Assembly (NCBI GenBank): GCA_024707225.1
Contig: JANQAE010000001.1
Location: 744,001-808,000, forward strand
Source of the DNA: Dokdonella sp.
GTDB lineage: Bacteria; Pseudomonadota; Gammaproteobacteria; Xanthomonadales; Rhodanobacteraceae
Length of the DNA stretch: 64,000 nucleotides
Direction of reading: 5' to 3'
This document shows, in pieces, positions 10,031 through 19,192 of the stretch. The translations under genes and the position numbers were made by a program. Numbering within the stretch: position 1 is the stretch's first letter; each line of letters starts with the position of its first letter. The notes below the pieces were generated by a model, which worked only from the letters and a program-made list of their open reading frames with translations, did no database searches and was not told the origin of the DNA.

Positions 10031-10783
10031 ATGGAGCAGCAGGCGCTCAGTCCCACCGAGCTGCGCGTGATCATCGCCGTGATCGGCGTGATCGCGTTCG
10101 GTCTGATCTACCTGTTCGGCCGGCCGCGCAAGCCTGGGCAGGGCAAGCGCACGCCGGCGCGACCGGCCGAGGGCGCGCGTGTCGAGCCGGTGTTCGGCGA
10201 CGTCGCCGACGAGGGCACGCAGGCCGGCCGCATCGAGCCGAGCCAGGGCGAGCTGCCGGTGTCGCTGGACGCCGAGGAGGTGCCGGCGGCGGCTGCCGCG
10301 CCGCGCCGGTCGACGCTCGGCATGCGGCCGGAAGGCCAGATCGAGCGCATCGTGACGCTGTACGTGTCGGCACGCGCCGGCCAGACCATGGCCGGCACCG
10401 ATCTGGTCGTCGCGGCCGAGAAGGCCGGTCTGCAGTTCGGCGACATGGGCATCTTCCACCGTCTGGCGCCCGGCAAGACCGAACAGGGACCGGTATTCAG
10501 CATGGCGCAGATGACGCGGCCCGGCAGCTTCGACATGGCGCAGATCGACCAGCTGACGACCCCCGGCGTGACGCTGTTCATGACGCTGCCGGGACCGGTG
10601 CCGGCGCTCGACGCCTGGGAGGCGATGCTGCCGGCCGCGCAGCGGCTGGCCGAGCTGCTCGACGGGGTAGTCCTGGACGAGCAGCGCAACGCGCTCGGCC
10701 GCCAGCGTGTGGCGCATCTGCGCGACGAACTGCGCGCCTGGGACCGCGAGCAGGAACGCAACCAGATCCGTCCGCACTGGTAA
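10031..10783 (+). CDS. zipA: cell division protein ZipA
   Basis: A 250-residue ZipA: a single N-terminal membrane anchor (residues ~11-30, RVIIAVIGVIAFGLIYLFG), a basic then Pro/Ala-rich linker, and a C-terminal FtsZ-binding domain (~110-245, with MFTLPGP-like MTLPGPVPALDAWEAMLPAA). ZipA tethers FtsZ protofilaments to the inner membrane at the division septum. ATG 10031 is chosen over the adjacent GTG 10028 because GGAG at 10021-10024 is spaced better. It follows smc, a usual order in this group. ligA, often the next gene, is not present here. Confidence 0.9.
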   Translation: MEQQALSPTELRVIIAVIGVIAFGLIYLFGRPRKPGQGKRTPARPAEGARVEPVFGDVADEGTQAGRIEPSQGELPVSLDAEEVPAAAAAPRRSTLGMRPEGQIERIVTLYVSARAGQTMAGTDLVVAAEKAGLQFGDMGIFHRLAPGKTEQGPVFSMAQMTRPGSFDMAQIDQLTTPGVTLFMTLPGPVPALDAWEAMLPAAQRLAELLDGVVLDEQRNALGRQRVAHLRDELRAWDREQERNQIRPHW

Positions 10784-10910
10784 ACGTTCCCGGCGCAACC
10801 GGGAGCACCGCACGGGACTCGCGGCCTTCCGGCCGGCCCCGACGAAACGCGCGTAAGCCGTCCGCCCGCGCTTGCCGGCCCGCACCGGCCGGCCATCGCG
10901 CGCCGTTCGC

Positions 10911-11636
10911 TCAGTCGCGGTCGAACGCGGTCAGGCGCAGCGTGATCGTCTCGTTCTTCTTGCCGTCGCGCTGCTCGATCTGCACCGGCAGCCAGCCGAT
11001 GTCGGCCGCATGCCAGCTGGTCGACACGCGCGGGCCGCGCTCGCGCGTCACGCGCACGGTGTCGAACGTACCTGCCGGCACGTCCAGGCGCATCTGGCCG
11101 TCGCGGCGGTAGTGCATCGTCTGGACGCCGTCGCTGCCGGCGACCGGATAGTCGAACGTCTCGCCGCCTCGCGCGAGATCGATCGCGATCGCCAGCGTCA
11201 CCGCATGCCGGTCCAGCGTGCCGGGCTCGAGCCGGTGGCGCGCGCTCCTGCCCTGGTCCTCGAACACGACTTCGCCGCGCGACCAGTCGAACGTGCCGTG
11301 CCGGCTGCGCTTCTTGAGCATCGCGTCCTGCTGGAAATCGTAAGCGGTCGTCTCGAGCCGTCCGTCGCGCCAGCGCAGGCTCGACTGCTCGGTCACGTCG
11401 ACGCCGGCCATGCGCGCCAGGCCCTGGGTGCCCTGCGTGTGCGAGCGGAACGTCCATGCGTCGGTGCCGTCGCTGCGCAGCGTCAGCGTCGCGGTACCGA
11501 GCTCGCTGCCGTTGCGCGAGACCGCGTACTGCGCCTGGAACGGCTGCAGCGGCGCCGCGGGTGCGGCAGCGGCGGTGGCGGTGGCGGCGGTGAGGATGGC
11601 GGCGAGCGCCGGCAGAAACGCAAGACTGACTTTCAC
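10911..11636 (-). CDS. DUF3108 exported protein
   Basis: A 241-residue periplasmic protein of the DUF3108 family. The start chosen is GTG 11636, which has GGAG 6 bases upstream and begins a clean signal peptide (VKVSLAFLPALAAILTA, cleavage after an Ala-rich stretch). The mature part has the family features FQAQYAVSRNGSELGTATLTL, AYDFQQDAMLKKRSRHG-like and VRVTRERGPRVSTSWHA. The function is unknown; the family looks like a lipocalin-type barrel. In related genomes it often follows purM-purN on the same strand (from memory); here 4.4 kb carrying two opposite-strand exported genes separates them. Confidence 0.8.
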   Translation of the reverse strand: MKVSLAFLPALAAILTAATATAAAAPAAPLQPFQAQYAVSRNGSELGTATLTLRSDGTDAWTFRSHTQGTQGLARMAGVDVTEQSSLRWRDGRLETTAYDFQQDAMLKKRSRHGTFDWSRGEVVFEDQGRSARHRLEPGTLDRHAVTLAIAIDLARGGETFDYPVAGSDGVQTMHYRRDGQMRLDVPAGTFDTVRVTRERGPRVSTSWHAADIGWLPVQIEQRDGKKNETITLRLTAFDRD

Positions 11637-11892
11637 GAACGACTCCGGCGCAGGGGGCGGCAGTCTGCGCGGCGACGGCTGAACGACGGCACAGAGGCAG
11701 GCCGACGCTCGTTCACGTCCGGCACCCTCGGAGCGGCGCGAAGCGACAGGGCATGCGATGCATTCTTTTGTGGAAGGATGCACACTTTACGGCGGCGCCG
11801 GCACTCACCATCGCGGCGCTGGACCGATCGGCATCGGGGCGCATGAGCGGGCAGGGCCGGATCGTTCCGAATTTCGAACAGGGGGAATCTGC

Positions 11893-12579
11893 ATGTCGTA
11901 CTTCTTCGAATCGCGCGCCGCGCCGGTGCGCGTGGTGTGCTGCGCGGTCGCTGCCGCGGCCGCAGCCTCTTCGCTGCACGCGCAGACGATCGTGCCCAAC
12001 GCGTATCTGCACACCGAGCTTGCACCCTGGGAGGCGTTCGTGTCGGCGGCGCCCGATCCGATCGGCGCCGGCGCGCCGCCGTTCTGGCAGTCGCCGCCGG
12101 ACGTCGACGCCAACCCGGCTTCCGGTTCGGCCGCGATCGATCTGACGCCCTCGGCGGTCCATGCCGCGTCCGGCATCGGCCAGTGCGTGGATTTCGCCAC
12201 GCCGACCAGCGTGGAGTTCCTCAACTACGGCACGGCGCTGTGGGTGCCGGACGCGGCGATGCTCGACGGCGGCGTCCGTGCGGTCGTCGAGATCCGCCTC
12301 TACGCGAGCGCCGGTTGCGCCGGTTTCCTGAGTGGCGGATCGCAGGGACAGGCCCTGGAGGCCGGCTCGATGTCGCCGGCGACCTGGTATCGCCTGGCCG
12401 ACAACGGCTTCGTGCCGAACGATGCGCCGGTGATGGCGGCCAGCGCGCAGGTGCGCGCCTATCTGCAGCAGAACGGCGCCGCGACGACGCAGGCGAACTA
12501 TCGGGCCAACTTCGACCATTTCGTGCTGGTACTGAACAGCACCACGCCGGTCGAGCTGATCCGTTTCCAGGTCGATTGA
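11893..12579 (+). CDS. exported protein of unknown function
   Basis: A 228-residue protein with a signal peptide (hydrophobic Ala/Val stretch, cleavage after SLHA near residue 30) and no family I recognise. The mature part is rich in Ala, Pro and small residues, with two spaced Cys (GIGQCVDF and SAGCAGF) that may form a disulfide, and a C-terminus predicted as beta strands (FDHFVLVLNSTTPVELIRFQVD). The ATG has a strong GGGGGAA upstream. The next exported gene begins 10 bp downstream, so the two are probably co-transcribed and may act together at the surface. Confidence 0.7.
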   Translation: MSYFFESRAAPVRVVCCAVAAAAAASSLHAQTIVPNAYLHTELAPWEAFVSAAPDPIGAGAPPFWQSPPDVDANPASGSAAIDLTPSAVHAASGIGQCVDFATPTSVEFLNYGTALWVPDAAMLDGGVRAVVEIRLYASAGCAGFLSGGSQGQALEAGSMSPATWYRLADNGFVPNDAPVMAASAQVRAYLQQNGAATTQANYRANFDHFVLVLNSTTPVELIRFQVD

Positions 12580-12589
12580 GGGGATCGCC

Positions 12590-15500
12590 ATGACGCATGA
12601 ATTCTTCCGCGGCGCCTTGCTGGCGCTGCTGGCCGTCGCCGCGCTCGACGCCGCCGCCGCGCCTTGCCCGATCACGACGATCGCGCCGGCGACCTCGCTG
12701 CCGGATGCCGCCGTCGGTTCGGCCTACGCGCAGTCGTTCAGTGCATCCAACAGCGCCGGGCTGCCGTTCGCGTTCGCCGTCACCGGCGGTCTGCCGGCCG
12801 CCGCCGGTCTGTCACTGAGTCCGCAGGGGGCCGCGTCCGCACAACTGACCGGAACGCCGACCGAGGTGGGCACCTACGTGTTCACGCTGTCGGCGACAGA
12901 CGCGGCCGGATGCAGCGGCGGACGTGTCTATGCGCTCGACGTCGTGCGGGGTTCGCAGACGATCAGCTTCACGTCGTCGCCGCCTCCCGATGCGGTCATC
13001 GGCGACACCTACGCGGTATCGGCGACGGCGACCTCCGGACTCGCGGTGGCGTTCTCGATCGCTCCGGCAGCCGCCGGCGTGTGTTCGCTGGCGGGTTCGG
13101 TCGTGACGTTCGACGCCGCAGGCACCTGCGTGATCGAGGCGAACCAGGCCGGCGATGCGAACTGGAATGCCGCTCCGGCGGTCCAGCAGTCGGTGCCGGT
13201 CGAGCGCGTCGAACAGACGATCACGTTCGTGTCGACGCCGCCGAGCCCCGCCGCGGTCGGCGGGCCCGGCTACGCCGTGTCGGCGACGGCATCGTCCGGT
13301 CTGACGGTGAGCCTGTCGATCGATCCATCGTCGGCCGGCGTGTGCACGCTCGCCGGCGCGGCGGTGTCGTTCCAGGCCGTGGGCGTGTGCGTCATCGATG
13401 CCGATCAGGCCGGCGACGCGACCTACGCGCCGGCGCCGCGTGTGCAGCAGAGTGTCACGGTCGGCCCGGGCAGCCAGACCATCACGTTCACCTCGACGGC
13501 GCCGTCCGACGCCGTCGTCGCCGGAGCCGCCTACGCGGTCAGCGCGACCGCGGACTCGGGCCTGCCGGTGACGCTGTCGATCGCCCCGGCGGCCGCTTCG
13601 GTCTGCGCGATCAGCGGCGGCACGGTCAGCTTCCACGGCGCCGGCACCTGCATCGTCGATGCGAACCAGCCCGGCGACGCGAACTGGAACCCGGCAGCGC
13701 CGGCACAGCAGAGCTTCGGGGTCGGTCGCGGTACGCAGACGATCACGTTCACCTCGACCGCGCCGGCCGACGCGGTCGTCGCCGGTGGCACCTACGAGGT
13801 CGCCGCGACCGCGTCGTCGGGCCTGCCGGTGACGTTCTCGATCGATGCCGCAGCCGCTGCGGTGTGCGCGATCAGCGGCAGCACGGTCAGCTTCCAGGGC
13901 GCCGGCAGCTGCGTCGTCAACGCGAGCCAGGCCGGCGATGCCGACTGGAATCCGGCGCAGGCCCAGCAGAGCTTCGCGGTCGGCCGCGGCGCGCAGACGA
14001 TCAGCTTCACCTCGACGCCGCCGAGCGCGGCGTTCGTCGATGGTCCGACCTATGCCGTCGCCGCGACGTCCAGTTCGGGCCTCGCCGTGACGTTCTCGAT
14101 CGACGCGAGCGCGAGCGCCGTCTGTACCGTCGGCGGCGCGACGGTGTCGTTCGTCGGGGGCGGTACCTGCGTCGTCAACGCCAACCAGGCCGGTGACGCG
14201 AACTGGGCGCCGGCACCCCAGGCTCAGCAGAGTTTCGCGGTCTCCGCCTGCGTCATGCTCGAACCCGGCGAGGTCCGCCATCTGTCGCCGGGCGCGCTCC
14301 CGTGCGTGCTCAACGCGTCCGGCAGCGAGGCCGAGTACACGCTGGTGCCGGCCAATTTCAGCGACACCAGCCAGTCGGCGCTGAGCCTGACCGGCACCGG
14401 CATCCAGGCCGTCACCGGTCCTCCGCTGCCGCGACCGGAAGCTCAAGAGTTCGATCTGGCGCCGCTGCACGATGTCGAACCGGACCACGCGCACGGCCCC
14501 GCCGTGGCGCCGGCCCTGCCGCTGGGCAGACCGCACCGTGCGAGCGATCTGCTCGAGATGCCGCGCGGCAGCGTCACGCCGCTGGTGCCGGGGCAGCTGA
14601 TCGATATCAACGCCGCCGTCGGCGGCTGCAGCGTCGCGCCGGACATTCGGAAGGGCCGCGTCGAGGTGGTGACGACCGCCCAGTGGCCGGGACAGCCGCT
14701 GCTGTACGCGGTGCAGGAGGTCGTCGAGTCGACGCCGGGCGCCAACGACTGGCATCCGCCAGTGCCCGGAGGCTACGTTCCGCAGGATCTGAGCGTGATC
14801 ACCGATGCGTTCGTGATGGAGCCGCCCGGCGCCACGTCCAATGCGTCGGGAACGCTCGGCAGCCTGGCCAGGACCGGCGCGATGGGCCTGTCGCGCGACA
14901 ACCTGGGCCTGATCACCGACATCGACGGCAATGGCGGCGTGATCCTGTTCTTCACGCCCAAGATGAACGAGCTCAGCCCGCCGGCTTCGTCGCTGGTAAC
15001 GCAAGGCATGTACCAGCCGCGCGACATGTTCTCGGTCGCGACCTGTCCGGCCAGCAACGAGGGCGAGATCCTCTATCTGATGGTGCCCGACCCGACCGGC
15101 GTGGTGAACAGCAACGTGCGCACGGTCAGCTTCACGTTCGGCAATGCGATGCCGACGCTCGTGCATCATTTCGCGCACCTGACCAGTGGCTGGCGGCGTG
15201 CCTATCTGCACGGCGCCGCTCCGCTGGAGGAGATGTGGCTCGACGAGGCGATCGCCTGGCAGATGCAGGAGCTGGTGTTCTTCAGCACCTCGGTCGGTCT
15301 CGGTCCGCGCATGAACATCCAGCTGTCGGACCTGACCACCGGACCGAACGCGTCGCGGCGCGTCGCCGCGTTCAACACGTATCAGAACCCGATGTACGGC
15401 CACGACCGCACCTGGCTGTACCAGCTGAACGGTACCAACGGCAATCGTCGAGTCGGCCCGCTGCTGCGCAATCCCGCATCGACCGGCACGATTCCGACCG

Positions 15501-15961
15501 TGCACGAGAACGCGGCGCAGAACTTCTCGCCGACCTATACGTTCCTGCGCTACATGCTGGACCGCCGCAACGGCGGCGACGCGACGCTGCTGAGCAGCCT
15601 GGTCAATACCAGCGCAAGCGGGCTGGCCAATCTGCAGGCGGTGTTCGGGGTGGCGCCGCGGGATTGGGCGCGCGACTTCCTGGTCGCCGTCTACGCGGAC
15701 GATGCGGTCGCCGCCGTATCGCCCGAGTATCGCCTGCCGAGCTGGAACTACCGCTCGGTTTACGCCGGCCTCAGTGGCTACCCGCTGGCGGTCGATCCGC
15801 TCAGCGACGGTGTGCCGCTGACGTTCTCGCTGCGGCCCGGCGGCGGTGCGCGTTACGCCCGCTTCGGCGTGGCGGCCGGTCAGGCCGCCAGCCTCAGCCT
15901 CACCGAAGGCGGCACCACGCCGAACGCGAACGTGATGACCTCGATCCTGCGCACGAAGTGA
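12590..15961 (+). CDS. large secreted Ig-repeat protein with degenerate metallopeptidase-like domain
   Basis: A 1123-residue secreted protein. After the signal peptide there is a putative-Ig (He_PIG-like) domain (~25-120, PTEVGTYVFTLSATDAAGC), five Ig-like repeats of about 86 residues (~120-550, each QTI-F-S-PP ... VC-I-G ... AGTCVI-ANQAGDANW) and a C-terminal domain of ~550 residues. This contains VHHFAHLTSGW followed by EEMWLDEAIAW, which looks like the zinc site of M30/M1-type peptidases (HExxH ... WLxE). However, the catalytic Glu of HExxH is His, so peptidase activity is doubtful. Start ATG 12590 has GAGGGGA just upstream. It is probably a surface adhesin or binding protein. Confidence 0.72.
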   Translation: MTHEFFRGALLALLAVAALDAAAAPCPITTIAPATSLPDAAVGSAYAQSFSASNSAGLPFAFAVTGGLPAAAGLSLSPQGAASAQLTGTPTEVGTYVFTLSATDAAGCSGGRVYALDVVRGSQTISFTSSPPPDAVIGDTYAVSATATSGLAVAFSIAPAAAGVCSLAGSVVTFDAAGTCVIEANQAGDANWNAAPAVQQSVPVERVEQTITFVSTPPSPAAVGGPGYAVSATASSGLTVSLSIDPSSAGVCTLAGAAVSFQAVGVCVIDADQAGDATYAPAPRVQQSVTVGPGSQTITFTSTAPSDAVVAGAAYAVSATADSGLPVTLSIAPAAASVCAISGGTVSFHGAGTCIVDANQPGDANWNPAAPAQQSFGVGRGTQTITFTSTAPADAVVAGGTYEVAATASSGLPVTFSIDAAAAAVCAISGSTVSFQGAGSCVVNASQAGDADWNPAQAQQSFAVGRGAQTISFTSTPPSAAFVDGPTYAVAATSSSGLAVTFSIDASASAVCTVGGATVSFVGGGTCVVNANQAGDANWAPAPQAQQSFAVSACVMLEPGEVRHLSPGALPCVLNASGSEAEYTLVPANFSDTSQSALSLTGTGIQAVTGPPLPRPEAQEFDLAPLHDVEPDHAHGPAVAPALPLGRPHRASDLLEMPRGSVTPLVPGQLIDINAAVGGCSVAPDIRKGRVEVVTTAQWPGQPLLYAVQEVVESTPGANDWHPPVPGGYVPQDLSVITDAFVMEPPGATSNASGTLGSLARTGAMGLSRDNLGLITDIDGNGGVILFFTPKMNELSPPASSLVTQGMYQPRDMFSVATCPASNEGEILYLMVPDPTGVVNSNVRTVSFTFGNAMPTLVHHFAHLTSGWRRAYLHGAAPLEEMWLDEAIAWQMQELVFFSTSVGLGPRMNIQLSDLTTGPNASRRVAAFNTYQNPMYGHDRTWLYQLNGTNGNRRVGPLLRNPASTGTIPTVHENAAQNFSPTYTFLRYMLDRRNGGDATLLSSLVNTSASGLANLQAVFGVAPRDWARDFLVAVYADDAVAAVSPEYRLPSWNYRSVYAGLSGYPLAVDPLSDGVPLTFSLRPGGGARYARFGVAAGQAASLSLTEGGTTPNANVMTSILRTK
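12947..14250 (+). repeat. five tandem ~258-bp Ig-like repeat units
   Basis: Five in-frame units starting near 12947, 13204, 13468, 13726 and 13981. Each encodes a domain opening with QTI(S/T)F and carrying a Cys-Val motif near its end. Units 3-5 are the most alike, which suggests recent duplication. Confidence 0.8.
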
Positions 15962-15968
15962 CCGGGAT

Positions 15969-16003
15969 GGTGCCGCTCCTCGATCCATCGAGCGAGCGGC
16001 ACC
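15969..16003. terminator. hairpin terminator between convergent genes
   Basis: Inverted repeat GGTGCCGCTC (15969-15978) pairs with GAGCGGCACC (15994-16003). The inner arms CTCGAT and ATCGAG extend the stem apart from one bulged C. A short CTTT follows on the plus strand. It lies between the convergent Ig-repeat gene and purN. Confidence 0.6.
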
Positions 16004-16098
16004 GGACTTTCCCGCGATCGGCGGCCGGGATCGCGATCGCGTAGCGGACAGCCGTCCGCGCCCGGGTGGCCGTCACCCGCCGACGGCACCGCCCGCCG

Positions 16099-16773
16099 TC
16101 AGGCGAGCGTCAGGCCCGCTTCGTGCAGTTGCAGCGGATGCGCGAGCGGTCGGCCGTCCAGGCGCACGGCTGCGCCGTCGAGCGTGATGCGCCCGCGTGC
16201 GATCAGGTCGACCACGGCCGGCAGCAGGCGGTGTTCCTCAGGCAGCAGCCGCGCCGCGAGCGTCTCGGGCGTATCGTCCGCGGCGATCGCGATCGAGGCC
16301 TGCGCGATCACCGGACCGGCGTCGAGTTCGGCACCGACGAAATGCACCGAGGCGCCGTGCCGCGCGTCGCCGGCCTCGATCGCGCGGCGGTGCGTGTCCA
16401 GACCCGGATACAGCGGCAGCAGCGACGGATGGATGTTGACGATGCGCCCGGTCCAGGGTTCGAGCACGGCCGGATCGAGGATGCGCAGGAAGCCGGCCAG
16501 CACGAGCAGGTCCGGCTCGAACGCGGCCAGCTCGGCGAACAAGGCGCGGTCGAAGCCGGCGCGGTCGGCGAAGTCGCGCGGGCGCAGGGCGACGGCCGGG
16601 ATGCCGAGCTCGCGCGCGGCGGCGACCGCCGCGCAGCCGGGCCGGTCCGAGAACAGCGCCGCGATGCGGACCGGCAGACGGCCGCTGCGGACCGCCTCGA
16701 TCAGGGACAGAAAGTTGCTGCCGCGGCCGGACGCGAAGACGACGAGGCGCGGCGTCTCAGGCGATGCGGACAC
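16099..16773 (-). CDS. purN: phosphoribosylglycinamide formyltransferase
   Basis: A 224-residue PurN, transferring formyl from 10-formyl-tetrahydrofolate to GAR in de novo purine synthesis. Visible are the N-terminal phosphate-binding loop (FASGRGSNF), the catalytic [12 protein letters not shown] with Asn and His, and the folate-site stretch [19 protein letters not shown] with the conserved Asp. The length is normal. Its start lies within the end of purM (17-bp overlap), so the two are translated from one message. Confidence 0.95.
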   Translation of the reverse strand: MSASPETPRLVVFASGRGSNFLSLIEAVRSGRLPVRIAALFSDRPGCAAVAAARELGIPAVALRPRDFADRAGFDRALFAELAAFEPDLLVLAGFLRILDPAVLEPWTGRIVNIHPSLLPLYPGLDTHRRAIEAGDARHGASVHFVGAELDAGPVIAQASIAIAADDTPETLAARLLPEEHRLLPAVVDLIARGRITLDGAAVRLDGRPLAHPLQLHEAGLTLA

Positions 16774-17794
16774 GCTCGTCGCCGCTGGCGGCGACGATCT
16801 CGCCGATCGTCACGGCCGGGAGGCCCAGCGTCTCGAGTGCGTCGACCGTCGCGCCGGCCTGCGAGCGCGGCACGATCAGCACGTAGCCGATGCCGCAGTT
16901 GAACGTGCGCCACATCTCGCTGCGCTCGACCTTGCCTTCGCGCTGCAGCCACTCGAACACCGCCGGCAGCTTCCAGGCGCTGCTCTCGAGCGCGACGCCG
17001 AGGCCGTCCGGGACCACGCGGATGATGTTCTCCTGCAGGCCGCCGCCGGTGATGTGGGCCATGCCGTGCACGGCCTGCTGCTGCATCAGCTTGAGTACCG
17101 GCTTGACGTAGATCGTCGTCGGCGCCATCAGCGCGTCGGCCAGCGATGTGCCGTCCAGGTCCAGATCGAACGGCCGGCCGGCGCGTTCGACGATGCGCCG
17201 GATCAGCGAATAGCCGTTGGAATGCGGGCCGCTGGAGCGGATGCCGACGATCGCGTCGCCGGCCTGGATGCGGCGGCCGTCGATCAGCGCCAGCTTCTCG
17301 ACCGCGCCGACGCAGAAGCCGGCCAGGTCGTACTCGCCGGGCGGATACATGTCCGGCATCTCGGCGGTTTCGCCGCCGACCAGCGCGCAGCCGGCCAGCT
17401 CGCAGCCCCTGGCGATGCCGCCGACGACGCTGACCGTGGTGTCGACGTCGAGCTTGCCGGTCGCGAAGTAGTCGAGGAAGAACAGCGGCTCGGCGCCCTG
17501 GACCAGCACGTCGTTGACGCACATGCCGACCAGGTCGATGCCGATCGTGTCGTGGCGGCCGAGCGTCTGCGCCAGCTTGAGCTTGGTGCCGACGCCGTCG
17601 GTGCCGGAGACGAGCACCGGGTCGCGATAGCGCGCGCCCAGTTCGAACAGCGCGCCGAAGCCGCCGAGACCGGCCATGACCTCGGGCCGGAACGTCCGCT
17701 TGACCAGCGGCTTGATGCGCTCGACGACGGCATTGCCGGCATCGATGTCGACGCCGGCGGCGCGATAGGTGAGGGCTTCGGTCGCGTTGGCCAT
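16757..17794 (-). CDS. purM: phosphoribosylformylglycinamidine cyclo-ligase
   Basis: A 345-residue PurM (AIR synthetase), closing the imidazole ring from FGAM with ATP. The frame is open further upstream, but ATG 17794 gives the family N-terminus ([20 protein letters not shown]). Conserved stretches include [53 protein letters not shown] and [12 protein letters not shown]. It heads the purM-purN operon and is divergent from the DUF2066 gene across about 150 bp, as in many gammaproteobacteria. Confidence 0.96.
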   Translation of the reverse strand: MANATEALTYRAAGVDIDAGNAVVERIKPLVKRTFRPEVMAGLGGFGALFELGARYRDPVLVSGTDGVGTKLKLAQTLGRHDTIGIDLVGMCVNDVLVQGAEPLFFLDYFATGKLDVDTTVSVVGGIARGCELAGCALVGGETAEMPDMYPPGEYDLAGFCVGAVEKLALIDGRRIQAGDAIVGIRSSGPHSNGYSLIRRIVERAGRPFDLDLDGTSLADALMAPTTIYVKPVLKLMQQQAVHGMAHITGGGLQENIIRVVPDGLGVALESSAWKLPAVFEWLQREGKVERSEMWRTFNCGIGYVLIVPRSQAGATVDALETLGLPAVTIGEIVAASGDERVRIA

Positions 17795-17944
17795 GTTCGC
17801 TGGGTCGGCGCGAGGGGCGCGCATGATAGCAGCGTCGCGCCCCGGCGTGCCAAGGCGGCGCGCGGGCGCGGCGGCGGCGCCAATTGGACGCGGCAACGCG
17901 CTTTGGGCAGACTGCCAGCCCCTTCAGGATGCCGGACCTCGCCG

Positions 17945-18583
17945 ATGCCGCTGCGGCTGACTGTGTTCTTCGCGCTGATCGTCGCGTATGCGGCCGCCGC
18001 CGCGCCGGTACGGGCCGCCGGCAGCTATTCCGGGCAGGCGCCGGTCGCCTCGCAGGGCGATGCCGACCGCGGGCCTGCATTGGCCCAGGCGATGATCCAG
18101 GTACTGACCCGCCTCGGCGGCGACGAGCGGCTGGCCGACCGCGGCGACGTCGCCCGCGAGGCCGCGCAGGCCTCGGCCTACGTGCTGCAGTACCAGTACC
18201 GGCGCGAACCGGGCCCCGACGGCACGCCGGCGCTGGTGCTGGTCGCCGACTTCGATCCGGCCGCGATCGGCGGCGTCCTGCAGCGGCTCGGCCTGTCGAC
18301 CGCGCAGACCGATCGCGGCGCGCCGAGCGAGGCGCGTCTGTGGATCGGCGGGATCCGCTCGGCCGAGGACTATGCGCGCGTGCTGCGCTATCTGGGCAGT
18401 CTGGACCTGGTCCATCAGGCCGGTGCGATCGAGGCGCGCGGCGACGGCGTGCTGATGCGCGTCGCGCTGACGGTCGGTCTGCCGTACTTTCTGTCCACGG
18501 TCGACACCGGCGCGCTGCTGACCGTCGTCGACGGGCGCCCGCCGGTGGACGGCGTCGATGCGACCCTGATCCTGGGCCGCTGA
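17945..18583 (+). CDS. DUF2066 exported protein
   Basis: A 212-residue exported protein with a signal peptide (LTVFFALIVAYAAAAAPVRA, cleavage near residue 24). The mature region fits the DUF2066 family, with its opening ALAQAMIQVLTRLGGDERLA, YVLQYQYRREP and LVADFDPAAIGGVLQRLGLS. The function is unknown. The order purM - DUF2066 - CDP-alcohol phosphatidyltransferase - permease - hda is the usual context in this lineage and supports the call. Confidence 0.8.
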   Translation: MPLRLTVFFALIVAYAAAAAPVRAAGSYSGQAPVASQGDADRGPALAQAMIQVLTRLGGDERLADRGDVAREAAQASAYVLQYQYRREPGPDGTPALVLVADFDPAAIGGVLQRLGLSTAQTDRGAPSEARLWIGGIRSAEDYARVLRYLGSLDLVHQAGAIEARGDGVLMRVALTVGLPYFLSTVDTGALLTVVDGRPPVDGVDATLILGR

Positions 18584-18592
18584 TCGGCCGCT

Positions 18593-19147
18593 GTGCTGCG
18601 CCAGCTGCCCAATCTGATCACCGCCGGGCGCATCGCGCTGGTGGTGCCGCTGGCGTGGCTGATCGCGCGGCAGGACTACCGCGCCGCCCTGGTCGTGCTG
18701 GTGATCGCCGCCGTCAGCGATGCGGTCGACGGCTTCCTCGCCAAGCGCTTCGGCTGGCAGAGCTGGATCGGCGGCATGCTCGACCCGATCGCCGACAAGC
18801 TGATGCTGATGGCGAGCTTCGTCGCGCTGGGCGTCGCCGGCGGCGTGCCGCTCTGGCTGCCGGCGCTGGTGATCGGGCGCGACCTGGTCATCGTGCTCGG
18901 CGCGTTCGGCTACCACCGGCTGATCGGCCGCTTCGACGCGGCGCCGACGCGCCTGTCCAAGCTGACGACCCTGGTGCAGATCGCGTTCCTCGTGCTCGAA
19001 TTGATCGGCCTGGCCGGGCTGGCGCGGATTGCCGAGCCGGTGCGCGAGGCGGCGCTGTGGATCGTCGTGCTGCTGACGGTGGTCAGCGGTCTGGACTACG
19101 TGCTGACCTGGGGCCGGCGTGCCTGGCAGTCGCGACGCCGGCCGTGA
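18593..19147 (+). CDS. CDP-alcohol phosphatidyltransferase family protein
   Basis: A 184-residue membrane protein with about five transmembrane helices. The family motif is present as SDAVDGFLAKRFG ... GGMLDPIADK, matching D-x2-DG-x2-A(R/K)-x8-G-x3-D-x3-D, with Lys where Arg is usual. These enzymes swap CMP from a CDP-alcohol for a second alcohol in phospholipid synthesis; it may be a PgsA-like or cardiolipin-type enzyme, but the substrate cannot be read from sequence. Translation starts at GTG 18593, 9 bp after the DUF2066 stop. Confidence 0.85.
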   Translation: MLRQLPNLITAGRIALVVPLAWLIARQDYRAALVVLVIAAVSDAVDGFLAKRFGWQSWIGGMLDPIADKLMLMASFVALGVAGGVPLWLPALVIGRDLVIVLGAFGYHRLIGRFDAAPTRLSKLTTLVQIAFLVLELIGLAGLARIAEPVREAALWIVVLLTVVSGLDYVLTWGRRAWQSRRRP

Positions 19148-19192
19148 CGCGGGCGCCGTCCGGCCGCGCCCCTTTCGAAGGATGCTGATGCG

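Noticed and set aside
12812-15988. 1058-codon open frame on the minus strand
   Set aside because: It is the antisense shadow of the Ig-repeat gene; GC-rich third positions leave the opposite strand open. The product is Arg/His-rich with no known domain.
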